Part shown: in pieces, positions 9,287 through 18,104 of the stretch | Layout: each line of letters opens with the position of its first letter | How positions within the stretch are numbered: position 1 is the stretch's first letter | Assembly (NCBI RefSeq): GCF_000372865.1 | Contig: NZ_KB889965.1 | Location: 2,835,450-2,899,449, forward strand | Length of the DNA: 64,000 nucleotides | DNA from: Methylosarcina fibrata AML-C10 | GTDB lineage: Bacteria; Pseudomonadota; Gammaproteobacteria; Methylococcales; Methylomonadaceae | Reading direction: 5' to 3' | Notes under the pieces: model-generated | The model's database searches: none | What the model was told of the DNA's origin: nothing | The model's input: the letters and a program-made list of their open reading frames with translations, nothing else | Made by a program: the position numbers and the translations under genes

Positions 9287-10492
9287 TTATTCGTGCCGTA
9301 AAGCTTCTATAGGGTCTAACCGAGCCGCTTTTCGCGCCGGGAAATACCCAAAAATCACTCCCACAGTTGCTGAAAACAAAAACGCAATAATAACTACCTC
9401 TCCTTGAAAAACAAAAGGCACTTGAAGAACGCCGGATAATGCTAATGCCGTGCCAAGCGCCAGGACGATGCCTATAAAACCACCGAACGACGACAGGACC
9501 ACGGCTTCCACCAAAAACTGCAACAACACTTCATTCTCTAATGCGCCTATGGCTAACCGTATACCGATCTCCCGCGTACGTTCAGTGACGGAAACCAGCA
9601 TGATGTTCATGATGCCGATGCCGCCGACCAACAAGCTGACGGCACCGACCGCGCTGAGCATTCCGGTCATGGTTTGGGTGGTGCTCGACAACATCGCGGC
9701 GATTTCTTTCATGTCCATGACATTAAAATTATTTTCCTCGGCACTGGAAAGGTGCCGGCGGGTGCGCATGATGCTTTCTATGGATTGTTTAACTTGATCG
9801 GAATTGACGTTGGTTTTCACCGACACTTTAATCAGGTTGACGTCCTGATTTCCGGCTATACGGCGTTGGTAAGTACGCAATGGTATGACGACAAGATCGT
9901 CTTGGTCTGTACCCATGGTGGATTGCCCTTTAGCTTTCAACAGTCCGATTACTTCGCAGGACAGTTTTTGCAGACGAATCCGTTTGTTTAATGGGTTTTG
10001 ATCGCCGAACAACTTGGTAGCCACGGTTTGGCCGATCACGCACACTGACGCACCGCGCCGCGCTTCGCTGGCGGAAAATAGGCGGCCTTCGGCAACCGGC
10101 TGATTGCTGACCGTAAAAAAGGCTTCCGTCGAACCCGAAACAGCCGTTGACCAGTTTTCATTGGCATAGATGCCGGTGGTTGAGCCTGATGCTACAGGGG
10201 CTACGGCAGCCAAGCCATAAACGTCCCTGGCCAGAACCTCGGCATCGGCAATCTTGAACGCTTCTGCGCTCGATGTTTGCCCAGGTCCCATCCGTTTACC
10301 TACGCTAATCATCAATAAATTACTGCCTAGACTGGCGACCTGCTGGCTGACTTGCTGGGTCGCTCCGCTGCCTAGGGTTACGACCACAATAACCGCCGCA
10401 ACCCCGATAATGATGCCTAGCATGGTTAACAACGATCGCATCACGTTGCGGCGTAATTCCCTGAATGCCAATAATAATGCATTGCCTAACAT
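9287..10492 (-). CDS. ABC transporter permease, MacB/FtsX type
   Basis: 401 residues with the MacB permease layout: N-terminal helix (LLTMLGIIIGVAAVIVVVTLG), a periplasmic domain of about 200 residues, then three C-terminal helices including the FtsX signature region (GGIGIMNIMLVSVTERTREIGIRLAIGA) and a C-terminal ARLDPIEALRHE tail. Unlike E. coli MacB, the ATPase is a separate protein, encoded directly upstream with five bases between stop and start. With the MacA-like adaptor and the outer membrane factor it forms a complete tripartite ABC exporter. Known relatives move macrolides, peptides or siderophores (PvdRT-OpmQ); the substrate here is unknown. Confidence 0.93.
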   Translation of the reverse strand: MLGNALLLAFRELRRNVMRSLLTMLGIIIGVAAVIVVVTLGSGATQQVSQQVASLGSNLLMISVGKRMGPGQTSSAEAFKIADAEVLARDVYGLAAVAPVASGSTTGIYANENWSTAVSGSTEAFFTVSNQPVAEGRLFSASEARRGASVCVIGQTVATKLFGDQNPLNKRIRLQKLSCEVIGLLKAKGQSTMGTDQDDLVVIPLRTYQRRIAGNQDVNLIKVSVKTNVNSDQVKQSIESIMRTRRHLSSAEENNFNVMDMKEIAAMLSSTTQTMTGMLSAVGAVSLLVGGIGIMNIMLVSVTERTREIGIRLAIGALENEVLLQFLVEAVVLSSFGGFIGIVLALGTALALSGVLQVPFVFQGEVVIIAFLFSATVGVIFGYFPARKAARLDPIEALRHE

Positions 10493-10497
10493 ATTAT

Positions 10498-11205
10498 TTA
10501 ATCACCTTGTTTGCGGTCGCTTTCTATCAAGCCATCTTTGAAAGAGATAATACGGCTTGCATAATCGGCCATGTCCGGCTCGTGCGTTACCATTACTACC
10601 GTAATGCCCTGATTCCGATTGATGGAGGTTAACAGTTCCATGATCTCGATACTGCGTTTCGAATCGAGGTTTCCGGTTGGTTCGTCCGCCAACAGCAGAG
10701 AGGGTTCCGTAACAATCGCACGGGCAATCGCGACGCGCTGTTGCTGGCCGCCGGAAAGCTCGCCTGGGGTGTGGGTTTCACGGGACGATAAACCCACGGC
10801 TTCCAGGGCCGCTTTGGCCAGCTGGTGTCGAGTAGCGGCACCCAGTCCTCGATAGATGAGCGGTAATTCCACATTTTCCAAAGCTGTCGTGCGGTTAAGC
10901 AGGTTAAAACCCTGGAAGACAAAACCTAGAAAATTCCGACGTAATAAAGCGCGTTGGTTTCGGCTCAGTCCGCCGACATTCACGCCCTGAAACAAGTATT
11001 CACCCTTGTTGGGTGTATCCAGGCAACCCAGTATATTCATACAAGTGCTTTTACCTGAACCACTTGGACCCATGACGGCAACAAATTCACCAGGGCTAAT
11101 ACTAAAGTCGATGCCCGCTAACGCATGCATCTGAGCATCACCTATGCCGTAGGTTTTAGTCACACCGTGCAACTCAAGCAAAGCGGTCGAAGAATTATCA
11201 GCCAT
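10498..11205 (-). CDS. ABC transporter ATP-binding protein, MacB/LolD type
   Basis: About 235 residues, with Walker [11 protein letters not shown]-loop, signature [14 protein letters not shown], Walker [13 protein letters not shown] and the H-loop in [10 protein letters not shown]. It powers the MacB-like permease encoded next. I place the start at ATG 11205 ([15 protein letters not shown]); a GTG at 11223 overlapping the adaptor stop would add six residues. Operon neighbours on both sides are components of the same exporter. Confidence 0.94.
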   Translation of the reverse strand: MADNSSTALLELHGVTKTYGIGDAQMHALAGIDFSISPGEFVAVMGPSGSGKSTCMNILGCLDTPNKGEYLFQGVNVGGLSRNQRALLRRNFLGFVFQGFNLLNRTTALENVELPLIYRGLGAATRHQLAKAALEAVGLSSRETHTPGELSGGQQQRVAIARAIVTEPSLLLADEPTGNLDSKRSIEIMELLTSINRNQGITVVMVTHEPDMADYASRIISFKDGLIESDRKQGD

Positions 11206-11215
11206 TGCGGTTACG

Positions 11216-12502
11216 CTACTCACTTTCTTCTAACAGGCTGGTCACTAATTCGGCCTCGACATCAACAGATCCGGGCTCAATTTCAGTATACGCGCCATCC
11301 GTCACACCTTTGGTGATTGAAACAGGAATTAAATTTCCTTGGCTGAGTTTCCACACTTGCTGTTGCCTACCCGTAGTTTTTTCAACAGCCGACGGTTTGG
11401 AATCGGAAGAGGGTGGGCGCGGTAACATGGCTTGAAGCAAGCCTCCTGAGGATTTTTTTCCAACGGAGAGTGTTTGCGGTGGGGAAAATCTTAACACGGC
11501 ATTACTGACCAAAAGCACGCCGACTTTTTTATTGACCGTAATCGTGGCGGTAGCGGTCATTCCAGGACGCAACGCTAAGTTCGGGTTATCCACGACCAAT
11601 ACCGTTTTATACGTTACGACACCATCGACCGTTTCAGATCCGAAGCGGACTTGGGTGATTTTTGCCGGGAAGGGTTGGTCCGGATAGGCGTCCACCGTAA
11701 ACGTGGCTTCCTGACCTTCCCTGATCGAACCAACATCCGCTTCATCGACATCGACCTGCAACTCCATCTTGGTCAGATCTTCCGCCAGTGTGAACAGGAC
11801 AGGCGCTTCAAATGACGAAGCGACCGTTTGTCCCGGTTCAATCGAGCGTTCCAAAACTACGCCATTGATAGGGGAATAGACAACGGCTTTTTTTAATTGG
11901 ATTTGATAATCTTTATAGCTATTTTCCGCTTGCAACACAGAGGCCTTAACGTTAGCCAGATCGGCTTTGGCCCTGGCCAAGTCTGCCCGTGCCTCATCCA
12001 TCTCCAAAGAGGACGGCGCCTTGCCTCCGCTGAGTTGGCGGGTCTCATTGTAACGGTTCATTTTCAGTTGCGATTCTTGTAAGGTTGCCTTGGCCTGCAA
12101 CACTTTCGCCCGCGCAGCCTCCAACGTCGACCTGCTTTGTTCGGCTTGCGCCTCAAGCCTTCGAGTATCCAGTTTTGCCAGCACTTGCCCCACTTTCACT
12201 TGGTCATTGTAATCGGCATAGACTTTTTCGATGGTGCCCGACACTTCAATACCGACTTCGACTTCATTGACCGGTGATAGCGTACCGGTAGCGCTGACGG
12301 TAACCACCAAATCGCCGCGCCGAACTTTTTCGGTTTGATAGCGGACAGGCGTGGGTTTTCCTATCCCCAAGGCGATGAATAGAATAAGAAATAAAATAAT
12401 GGCGACCAGCAACCACCAGAGCCAAGGTCTTTTTAGCCAACGGAATTTGCCATTGGCCTCTTCTATCCCTAAAATTTTTGTGATGTTTTTATTCGCTTGC
12501 AT
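11216..12502 (-). CDS. MacA-like periplasmic adaptor (HlyD family)
   Basis: About 428 residues. A basic N-terminus (RWLKRPWLWW) precedes one membrane helix, then the adaptor domains: VSATGTLSPVNEVEVGIEVSGTIEKVYADYNDQVKVGQVLAKLDTRRLEA for the first lipoyl half, a long Ala/Lys/Glu helical hairpin, VVYSPINGVVLERSIEPGQTV for the second half, and a beta-barrel. The start at 12502 lies 8 bases after the stop of the upstream gene; ATGs at 12541 and 12559 are also in frame and would overlap that gene. It joins the ABC permease to the outer membrane factor. Confidence 0.9.
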   Translation of the reverse strand: MQANKNITKILGIEEANGKFRWLKRPWLWWLLVAIILFLILFIALGIGKPTPVRYQTEKVRRGDLVVTVSATGTLSPVNEVEVGIEVSGTIEKVYADYNDQVKVGQVLAKLDTRRLEAQAEQSRSTLEAARAKVLQAKATLQESQLKMNRYNETRQLSGGKAPSSLEMDEARADLARAKADLANVKASVLQAENSYKDYQIQLKKAVVYSPINGVVLERSIEPGQTVASSFEAPVLFTLAEDLTKMELQVDVDEADVGSIREGQEATFTVDAYPDQPFPAKITQVRFGSETVDGVVTYKTVLVVDNPNLALRPGMTATATITVNKKVGVLLVSNAVLRFSPPQTLSVGKKSSGGLLQAMLPRPPSSDSKPSAVEKTTGRQQQVWKLSQGNLIPVSITKGVTDGAYTEIEPGSVDVEAELVTSLLEESE

Positions 12503-12509
12503 GTTTACT

Positions 12510-13964
12510 TTAACTGTGTGTTCCAACTGGTTTAGCTTCATTCTGATTCCATCCGCCACCTAAGGCTTTGTAAAGCGTGACCAGGTTTGAGGCGACTTCC
12601 GTTTCACTTTCTATCAGTTGATTTTGGGCCGTCAATAACGACTGCTGAGATTCCAATACAGTGAGAAAATCGGCTGTCCCTGCCTGATATTGTTGTTCAG
12701 CCAGAGTCAACGCATCTTTCCCAATCGTTACGGAGGCTTTAAGGGCATCGCAGCGTTGCCGTTCTTGGGTGTAAGCGATAAGGGAATCCTCAACTTCTTT
12801 TAAAGCCGTCAAGATGGTGTTCTGGTATAGGCCTAACGCCTGTTCCTGGAGCGCAGTTTGCATTTTTACATTGCTGCGGATACGCCCGGAATCAAACAAA
12901 ACCCACGCAGAGCTCACTGCTAGTTGAAAAGCCTTGGCCGCGGCTGTATAAAGGTTAGCCGCCGCCAGGGCTTCCACACCGATCGAGCCCGACAAGTCAA
13001 AGCTCGGGTAGGCAGCCGCTTCCGCGACGCCGATTTGGGCAGTTTGCGCCGCTAGTTCGCGCTCTGACCGGCGTACATCCGGCCTTTGCCGAAGTATGTC
13101 GGCTGGGATTCCGATGGCAATGCTATTGGATGCTGCAGGAATAGGCGCACTCTGTGCCAGTAAGGCGTTTAACTCGGCAGGCTGCTTTCCTAACAACACT
13201 GCCAAGCCATGTTTGGCTTGTTCCAGTAAGCTGGTATACTTCGGGATATCAGCGCGGGTAGTTTCGACCGATTGTTTGGCTTGCAGCACATCCACCCTTG
13301 AAACGAGCCCGGCTTGTTCCCGCCAATAGGCAATATCATAGTTTTCCTGCTGTGCTTTAAGGCTCTCCTTGGCAACAATCAGTTCGTTTTGATAGCGCCT
13401 GACATCAATGTAATTTATGGCGACCTCGGCATACAAGCTGACTAATACATCCCGCAAATCCTCTTCCGCCGCATCCAGTCCTGCTTCTGCCGACTCAATG
13501 GAGCGCCGCTGTTTGCCCCATAAATCGACTTCCCAACTGGCATCCAGGCTATGGCTAAATTGATTATAAGCGCTGCTAAACTGGCCGACTTGGCCAAAAC
13601 GGGAAGCGTTGCTCGGCTGGTTTTTGCTCGCCGACGCATTCATCGACAAGCTCGGCAAAATGTTGGCAATCGCCAGATCGCGGCTGGCACGCGCTTCCCG
13701 TATCCTGGCTTCCGCTTGATAGAGATCGCGGTTGCCTAAGCGGGCTTGGGTTATCAAGGACGTTAATAGGGCATCGTTGAACGACTGCCACCACACCTGC
13801 GGATTTTGCTTACCGTCCATTTGGTTATTAGGAAGTTCTGTACTCCATTTAGCCGGTAAATCGGTTGTTGGCCGCTGATAGTCCGGCCCTACCGTACAGC
13901 CCGATACCAACGCAGCTATCAGCACACGGATAAATATGTTAGATGGACGATCAAAATAAGTCAT
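12510..13964 (-). CDS. Efflux outer membrane factor, NodT family lipoprotein
   Basis: 484 residues. The signal MTYFDRPSNIFIRVLIAALVSGC ends in a lipobox, followed by the family hallmark TVGPDYQRP and, later, WEVDLWGKQRRSIESA and ADILRQRPDVRRSERELA. It is the first gene of the ABC efflux operon. Its start codon is only six bases from the end of an IS630 element, so the native upstream region, probably the Spy-like gene and the Cpx-controlled promoter beyond it, has been displaced by 1.2 kb. Whether the operon is still expressed depends on the IS. Confidence 0.92.
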   Translation of the reverse strand: MTYFDRPSNIFIRVLIAALVSGCTVGPDYQRPTTDLPAKWSTELPNNQMDGKQNPQVWWQSFNDALLTSLITQARLGNRDLYQAEARIREARASRDLAIANILPSLSMNASASKNQPSNASRFGQVGQFSSAYNQFSHSLDASWEVDLWGKQRRSIESAEAGLDAAEEDLRDVLVSLYAEVAINYIDVRRYQNELIVAKESLKAQQENYDIAYWREQAGLVSRVDVLQAKQSVETTRADIPKYTSLLEQAKHGLAVLLGKQPAELNALLAQSAPIPAASNSIAIGIPADILRQRPDVRRSERELAAQTAQIGVAEAAAYPSFDLSGSIGVEALAAANLYTAAAKAFQLAVSSAWVLFDSGRIRSNVKMQTALQEQALGLYQNTILTALKEVEDSLIAYTQERQRCDALKASVTIGKDALTLAEQQYQAGTADFLTVLESQQSLLTAQNQLIESETEVASNLVTLYKALGGGWNQNEAKPVGTHS

Positions 13965-13970
13965 AGTCTA

Positions 13971-15179
13971 GTAGTCAGTCAATTTAAATCAAAAGGATAT
14001 ATTGGGCTTGTAAGTCACTCTATAGTGGCATTGATGGTTACTGATTGAGGTCAAGCAATGCCAGCTCTTAAATACAAAGTCAATCTGACTGAAGACGAAA
14101 AGCGTGGCTTGGAAGCCATGATCAACAAAGGAAAAGCCGCGGCACGCCATCTGACACGCGCGCGAATTTTATTAAAAGCGGCAGCGGGTATTCAGGATAA
14201 AGACATTATCCAAGCTTTGGGTGTCTCGGAATCAATGGTGTTGACGACGCGCCAACGGTGTGTGGAAGAAGGCCCGGAAGCCGCCCTGAAAGAACGCCCC
14301 CGTCCAGGACGTGCCCCAAAACTGACGGAGAAGCAGGCCGCCCATATTATCGCCTTGGCTTGTAGTGAGGCGCCGACAGGGCATGATCACTGGACCTTGC
14401 GGTTGTTGGCGGACAAAGTGGTGGAATTAGCGTATGCCGACCGTTGCAGCTATGAAACCATCCGTCAGCTTTTAAAAAAACACTCTCAAACCCTGGCAGA
14501 AGCAAGAGTGGTGCATTCCCGAGGTGAGTGCTGAATTTGTCGCGGCGATGGAAGACGTGCTGGACCTTTATGAAGACCCCTACGATCCGTTGCGCCCGGT
14601 TGTGTGTTTCGACGAAAGTCCGAAGCAACTCATTGCGGAAGTCCGCCAACCTCTCCCGCCTGAGCCCGGTCAACCGGCCCGCTATGACACCGGCTATGAA
14701 CGGAAAGGCGTCTGCGATTTGATGATGATCTGCGAACCTAAACGCGGTTTTCGGCAGGTGGACATCACCGCGCGGCGGACCAAAATCGAATTCGCGCACA
14801 GCATGAAGCATATCGCTGAACTTTATCCGGACGCGGCGGTGATCCGGGTGGTGCTGGACAATCTGAATACCCATAAAATGGCGTCTTTGTATGAAGCCTT
14901 TCCAGCAGAGCAAGCCCGTGAATTGGCGCGACGGCTGGAGTTCCACTACACGCCCAAGCATGGCAGTTGGCTAAACATCGCTGAGATCGAACTGGCCGTC
15001 TTGTCGAACATGTGTTTATCACAGCGGATACCGGACACAGAGAGCCTCCGGCGTGAGGTCGAAGCCAATATCCTACCGCGCAACACCAAGGCGACGCCCG
15101 TCAATTGGCGATTTACGACGCAACAGGCACGACGTAAACTGGCTCGCCTGTATCCTTGTGTTTCTTCGTGACTGACTAC
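13971..15179 (+). mobile_element. IS630-family element
   Basis: A 1209-bp element with perfect 11-bp terminal repeats, GTAGTCAGTCA at the left and its complement at 15169-15179, flanked on both sides by the TA dinucleotide (13969-13970 and 15180-15181) that IS630/mariner elements duplicate. It carries one transposase gene, in two frames. It is inserted between the efflux operon (minus) and a Spy-like gene (minus), and its own gene points away from the efflux operon. Confidence 0.92.
14058..15171 (+). pseudogene. IS630 transposase, split by a frameshift
   Basis: The first part (14058-14534) is a helix-turn-helix region and linker; the second part (14524-15171) holds the DDE domain with CFDESP, VLDNLNTH and HGSWLNIAEIE. 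The two are in different frames. Joining them at about 14486 gives the continuous family sequence ending PWQKQEWCIPEVSAEFV. The simplest explanation is loss of two bases from a CT repeat at 14483-14487. Programmed frameshifting occurs in some IS630 members, so activity is not excluded, but no clear slippery site lies at the junction. Confidence 0.8.
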
Positions 15180-15266
15180 TAGGTAAGCGCCTAGCAATAA
15201 GTTATCAGAAACAGTGATATCTCAAGTGATTGAGTCCGCAGGAAAAGTCACCATTCATGGCTGAAT

Positions 15267-15303
15267 GCCGGTTTCGTGTTAGGAACGGATCACGTAAACC
15301 GGC
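15267..15303. repeat. Hairpin between the IS630 end and the Spy-like gene
   Basis: Arms at 15267-15278 (GCCGGTTTCGTG) and 15291-15303 pair with one bulged base and a 12-base loop. There is no T-run, so it may be a processing site rather than a terminator of the Spy-like gene. Confidence 0.55.
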
Positions 15304-15331
15304 GAGCCATGACGAAGATGGTTTTTGCGGT

Positions 15332-15832
15332 TTAGTGCTTTTGTTCAAAGCCTTCGCTAAATTTCTTAAAATTGGCCTGCACTTGTTGCTGTTGGGAGAC
15401 CGTCAGCAAATCGAAAATGGCACGATCCAGCTTTGCCATGCTTAATGCCTTTTCCTCATGTTGGGACAAGGATTTTTTAATCATTTCGGTAACTGCTTGT
15501 TCCGAATATTCCTTGGAAAAGACTTTTGCTTGGATAGCATTCCTGTATTCAAATCCGCGTTTTTCTTTCGCCTGCCACCCGGTTTGGTTTTTTTGAATCA
15601 GTTCTTGTATAGATTTCTTCTGGGCATCCATTAACTCTACTCCCTGTAAGTACGGCGGCAAAAACTCCCCGCATTTCATATCGGGATGATGCGGCGGGCG
15701 GTGCGGCATTCCGTGTGGGCTATGGGGTTCATGACTAAACAAAGGGTCATAATAAGCGGCAAACGGATTTGCGAAAGCAAACACGGGGATCAACCCTAAA
15801 ACAGCTACCATTTTGTAAATATTTGGTTTCAT
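15332..15832 (-). CDS. Spy/CpxP-like periplasmic protein
   Basis: About 166 residues with a Sec signal peptide (MKPNIYKMVAVLGLIPVFAFA). A His/Pro-rich segment follows (SHEPHSPHGMPHRPPHHPDM) that could bind metal, then a helical region with the LTxxQ-type motif LTVSQQQQV typical of Spy and CpxP. I chose ATG 15832 because GGAG lies six bases upstream. Members of this family bind misfolded envelope proteins and, in CpxP, damp CpxA signalling. The gene is divergent from the CpxRA-like pair with a CpxR box between, and upstream of the efflux operon on the same strand, so it was probably the operon's first gene before the IS630 insertion. Confidence 0.85.
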   Translation of the reverse strand: MKPNIYKMVAVLGLIPVFAFANPFAAYYDPLFSHEPHSPHGMPHRPPHHPDMKCGEFLPPYLQGVELMDAQKKSIQELIQKNQTGWQAKEKRGFEYRNAIQAKVFSKEYSEQAVTEMIKKSLSQHEEKALSMAKLDRAIFDLLTVSQQQQVQANFKKFSEGFEQKH

Positions 15833-15927
15833 GATCGGCTCCAAAAAAATTAATAATAACGACATCAAGCAAAGCTTTCGTTGTGTACAGTATCGCCGAG
15901 ATATTTGTTAACTGCCGTTAAGGTAAT

Positions 15928-15942
15928 GTAAATTCAGGTAAA
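15928..15942. promoter_or_regulatory. CpxR box (GTAAA-N5-GTAAA)
   Basis: A perfect match to the tandem CpxR binding pattern, GTAAATTCAGGTAAA, lies in the 169-base gap between the divergent Spy-like gene and the CpxRA-like genes. It is positioned to control both directions, as with cpxP/cpxRA in enteric bacteria. Confidence 0.8.
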
Positions 15943-16001
15943 TTTTGGCTTTCACGCATCATTAACCGTTATTATTAGCTTGTAAAAATTGGAGGTAAAT
16001 T

Positions 16002-16691
16002 TTGGTAAAAATATTATTGATAGACGATGATATCGAACTGGCGGAAATGCTGAAGGAATACCTTGAACAAGAGGGGCTTGTTGTGGCCGTCTGCCATGAC
16101 GGCGAATCGGGCAGAGATGAGGCAATAACGGGAAATTATGACTTGGTAGTGTTGGATGTCATGCTGCCCGGTATGAAAGGGATCGAGGTATTGAGCAGGA
16201 TTCGCCTGGAAAGCCAAGTTCCGGTTCTTATGTTGACGGCAAAAGGTGACGATATAGACCGTATTGTCGGCCTTGAGACGGGAGCCGACGACTACGTTCC
16301 TAAACCCTGTACTCCCAGAGAATTGGTTGCCCGCATACGGGCGATATTACGCCGGATAGAGCCTATCAATGCGCCCAGGCAATCCGAAGATCAGTTAATT
16401 GAAGGAGTATTGACCTTATGGCCGAAAAAACGTAAGGCGGACTGGCAAGGCCGATCTTTGGAGTTGACCAGCACGGAGTTTAATCTGCTCGAAGTGTTGG
16501 CAGAAAACGCCGGTTTAACTGTCAGCAAAAAAGAACTGTCCGAAAAAGGGTTGGGAAAGCCATTGGCACGGTTTGATCGTAGCATCGATGTCCATATCAG
16601 CAGTATTCGGCAAAAACTCGGTAACTTACCCGATGGCGGTTCGTGTATTTTAACCGTTAGAGGCAAAGGCTATTTGCTAGTAAAAGGATAA
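16002..16691 (+). CDS. cpxR: OmpR-family response regulator, CpxR-like
   Basis: 229 residues: receiver domain with acidic pocket DDD at 8-10, phosphorylated Asp at about 52 (LDVMLPG), Thr at 79 and Lys in DDYVPKP, then a winged-helix output domain. The C-terminal stretch (LGKPLARFDRSIDVHISSIRQKLG) matches CpxR more closely than other OmpR members. The start is a TTG at 16002 with a strong GGAGG six bases upstream. It precedes the sensor kinase gene by eight bases. Autoregulation is likely through the CpxR box upstream. Confidence 0.88.
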   Translation: MVKILLIDDDIELAEMLKEYLEQEGLVVAVCHDGESGRDEAITGNYDLVVLDVMLPGMKGIEVLSRIRLESQVPVLMLTAKGDDIDRIVGLETGADDYVPKPCTPRELVARIRAILRRIEPINAPRQSEDQLIEGVLTLWPKKRKADWQGRSLELTSTEFNLLEVLAENAGLTVSKKELSEKGLGKPLARFDRSIDVHISSIRQKLGNLPDGGSCILTVRGKGYLLVKG

Positions 16692-16699
16692 AAGGCAAA

Positions 16700-18082
16700 A
16701 TGGGCAAGTTGTTTTGGAAGTTTTTTTTGGTGTTCTGGCTGGCGTTCTTGACCATTGGCGGGGGAATGGGTACGGCTGTTTGGTTGCAACGCAATGCCAT
16801 GACGGATGCCGAAAGGAAGAGCGAAACCTCGATCGATATTTATGCCGAACCTTTTGTCAGCGCCGCCAGCCAGATTTTACAGAAGGGCGGCGTGGATGTG
16901 TTAAACGATTTTTTGAAAGAAACCCTGAATACTCCGGCTCCGCGCGTTTTTGCCGTGGATGATCAGGGCAAGGACTTGTTGAACCGGGAAGTGCCGCCTG
17001 AAATTATCGAGCAAGCCGAAGCTTTGTTGGCCAAAAATCCCAAAATAGTAAGGCGGATTCTTGCCGATAACGGCCTTACTTATCTGGTGTTTGCACTTTT
17101 CCCCGAACATGCCCTTACCAAAGCTTCAAGCTACCCGCCTGACGGAAACGGCTCTCCTATCAAACTTAAACACAAATATCCCGAACCACCGCCGATTTGG
17201 CTACCTGTCTTATTGGGATTTATCGTCAGCCTGATGTTCAGCGGAATGTTGGCTTGGTATCTGGCAAAACCCATTCGGCAATTGCGGTCGGCTTTTGATT
17301 CTGTTGCCAAAGGCGATTTGGATACACGCGCCGCGCAAACGATGAGGGAACGTCGAGACGAGTTATCCGACCTAGGCAAAAACTTCGACGATATGGTTTC
17401 CAAAATTCAAGTGCTGGTGGACGCGCAACAACGGCTTTTGCACGATGTTTCGCACGAATTACGTTCCCCCCTGGCAAGAATCCAGGCCGCAATCGGTTTG
17501 GCGTACCAGCAACCCGATAAGATGCCCTTGACGTTGGAACGCATTGAAAAAGAATCGCAACGGATGAATGATCTGGTCGGCGAATTGCTTGCGCTTTCCA
17601 GGCTGGAAGCAGGTGTGATTGGCAAACTGGAAGTCATTGACATAAATGAGCTGATTGCTGAAATTGTCGAAGATGCCCGACTTGAAGCCGATAGCAAAAA
17701 CGTAAGCATTAAATTAACCACTACGGAAGAAGTTTTTATTAAGGGCTTTTATGGTCTGTTAAACCGTGCCATCGAAAATGTCCTACGAAATGCTATTAAA
17801 CATACAAGAAGTAACAGCGAAGTCACCGTGAGCGCCAATCTTGGTGTCAGCGATCACCAATTATACATAGACATCACCGATCAAGGACCGGGCGTAGCCG
17901 AAAATGAATTATCGGCTATTTTCGAGCCTTTTTTCCGAGGCTCCAATAGCCAAAAATCCCAAAGCATCGGCCTGGGATTGGCCATTGCACAGAAAGCTAT
18001 CGAAGCCCACAATGGCAAAATCAGCGCTTGCAACAGGAAAGAAGGCGGGTTTCGGGTTAAAATTAATTTGCCAATACCCTAA
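16700..18082 (+). CDS. cpxA: Envelope-stress sensor histidine kinase, CpxA-like
   Basis: 460 residues: helix 1 at about 8-28, periplasmic sensor of about 135 residues, helix 2 at about 166-188, HAMP (KPIRQLRSAFDSVAKGDLDTR), HisKA with the phospho-accepting His at about 252 (HDVSHELRSPLARIQ), and a HATPase domain with N-box (ENVLRNAIKHT), G1 (ITDQGPGV) and G2 (SIGLGLAI). It partners the regulator encoded just upstream. An IS481 element begins 22 bases after its stop codon. Confidence 0.88.
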   Translation: MGKLFWKFFLVFWLAFLTIGGGMGTAVWLQRNAMTDAERKSETSIDIYAEPFVSAASQILQKGGVDVLNDFLKETLNTPAPRVFAVDDQGKDLLNREVPPEIIEQAEALLAKNPKIVRRILADNGLTYLVFALFPEHALTKASSYPPDGNGSPIKLKHKYPEPPPIWLPVLLGFIVSLMFSGMLAWYLAKPIRQLRSAFDSVAKGDLDTRAAQTMRERRDELSDLGKNFDDMVSKIQVLVDAQQRLLHDVSHELRSPLARIQAAIGLAYQQPDKMPLTLERIEKESQRMNDLVGELLALSRLEAGVIGKLEVIDINELIAEIVEDARLEADSKNVSIKLTTTEEVFIKGFYGLLNRAIENVLRNAIKHTRSNSEVTVSANLGVSDHQLYIDITDQGPGVAENELSAIFEPFFRGSNSQKSQSIGLGLAIAQKAIEAHNGKISACNRKEGGFRVKINLPIP

Positions 18083-18104
18083 CTATTGGGTTAATCTGGA
18101 ATAG

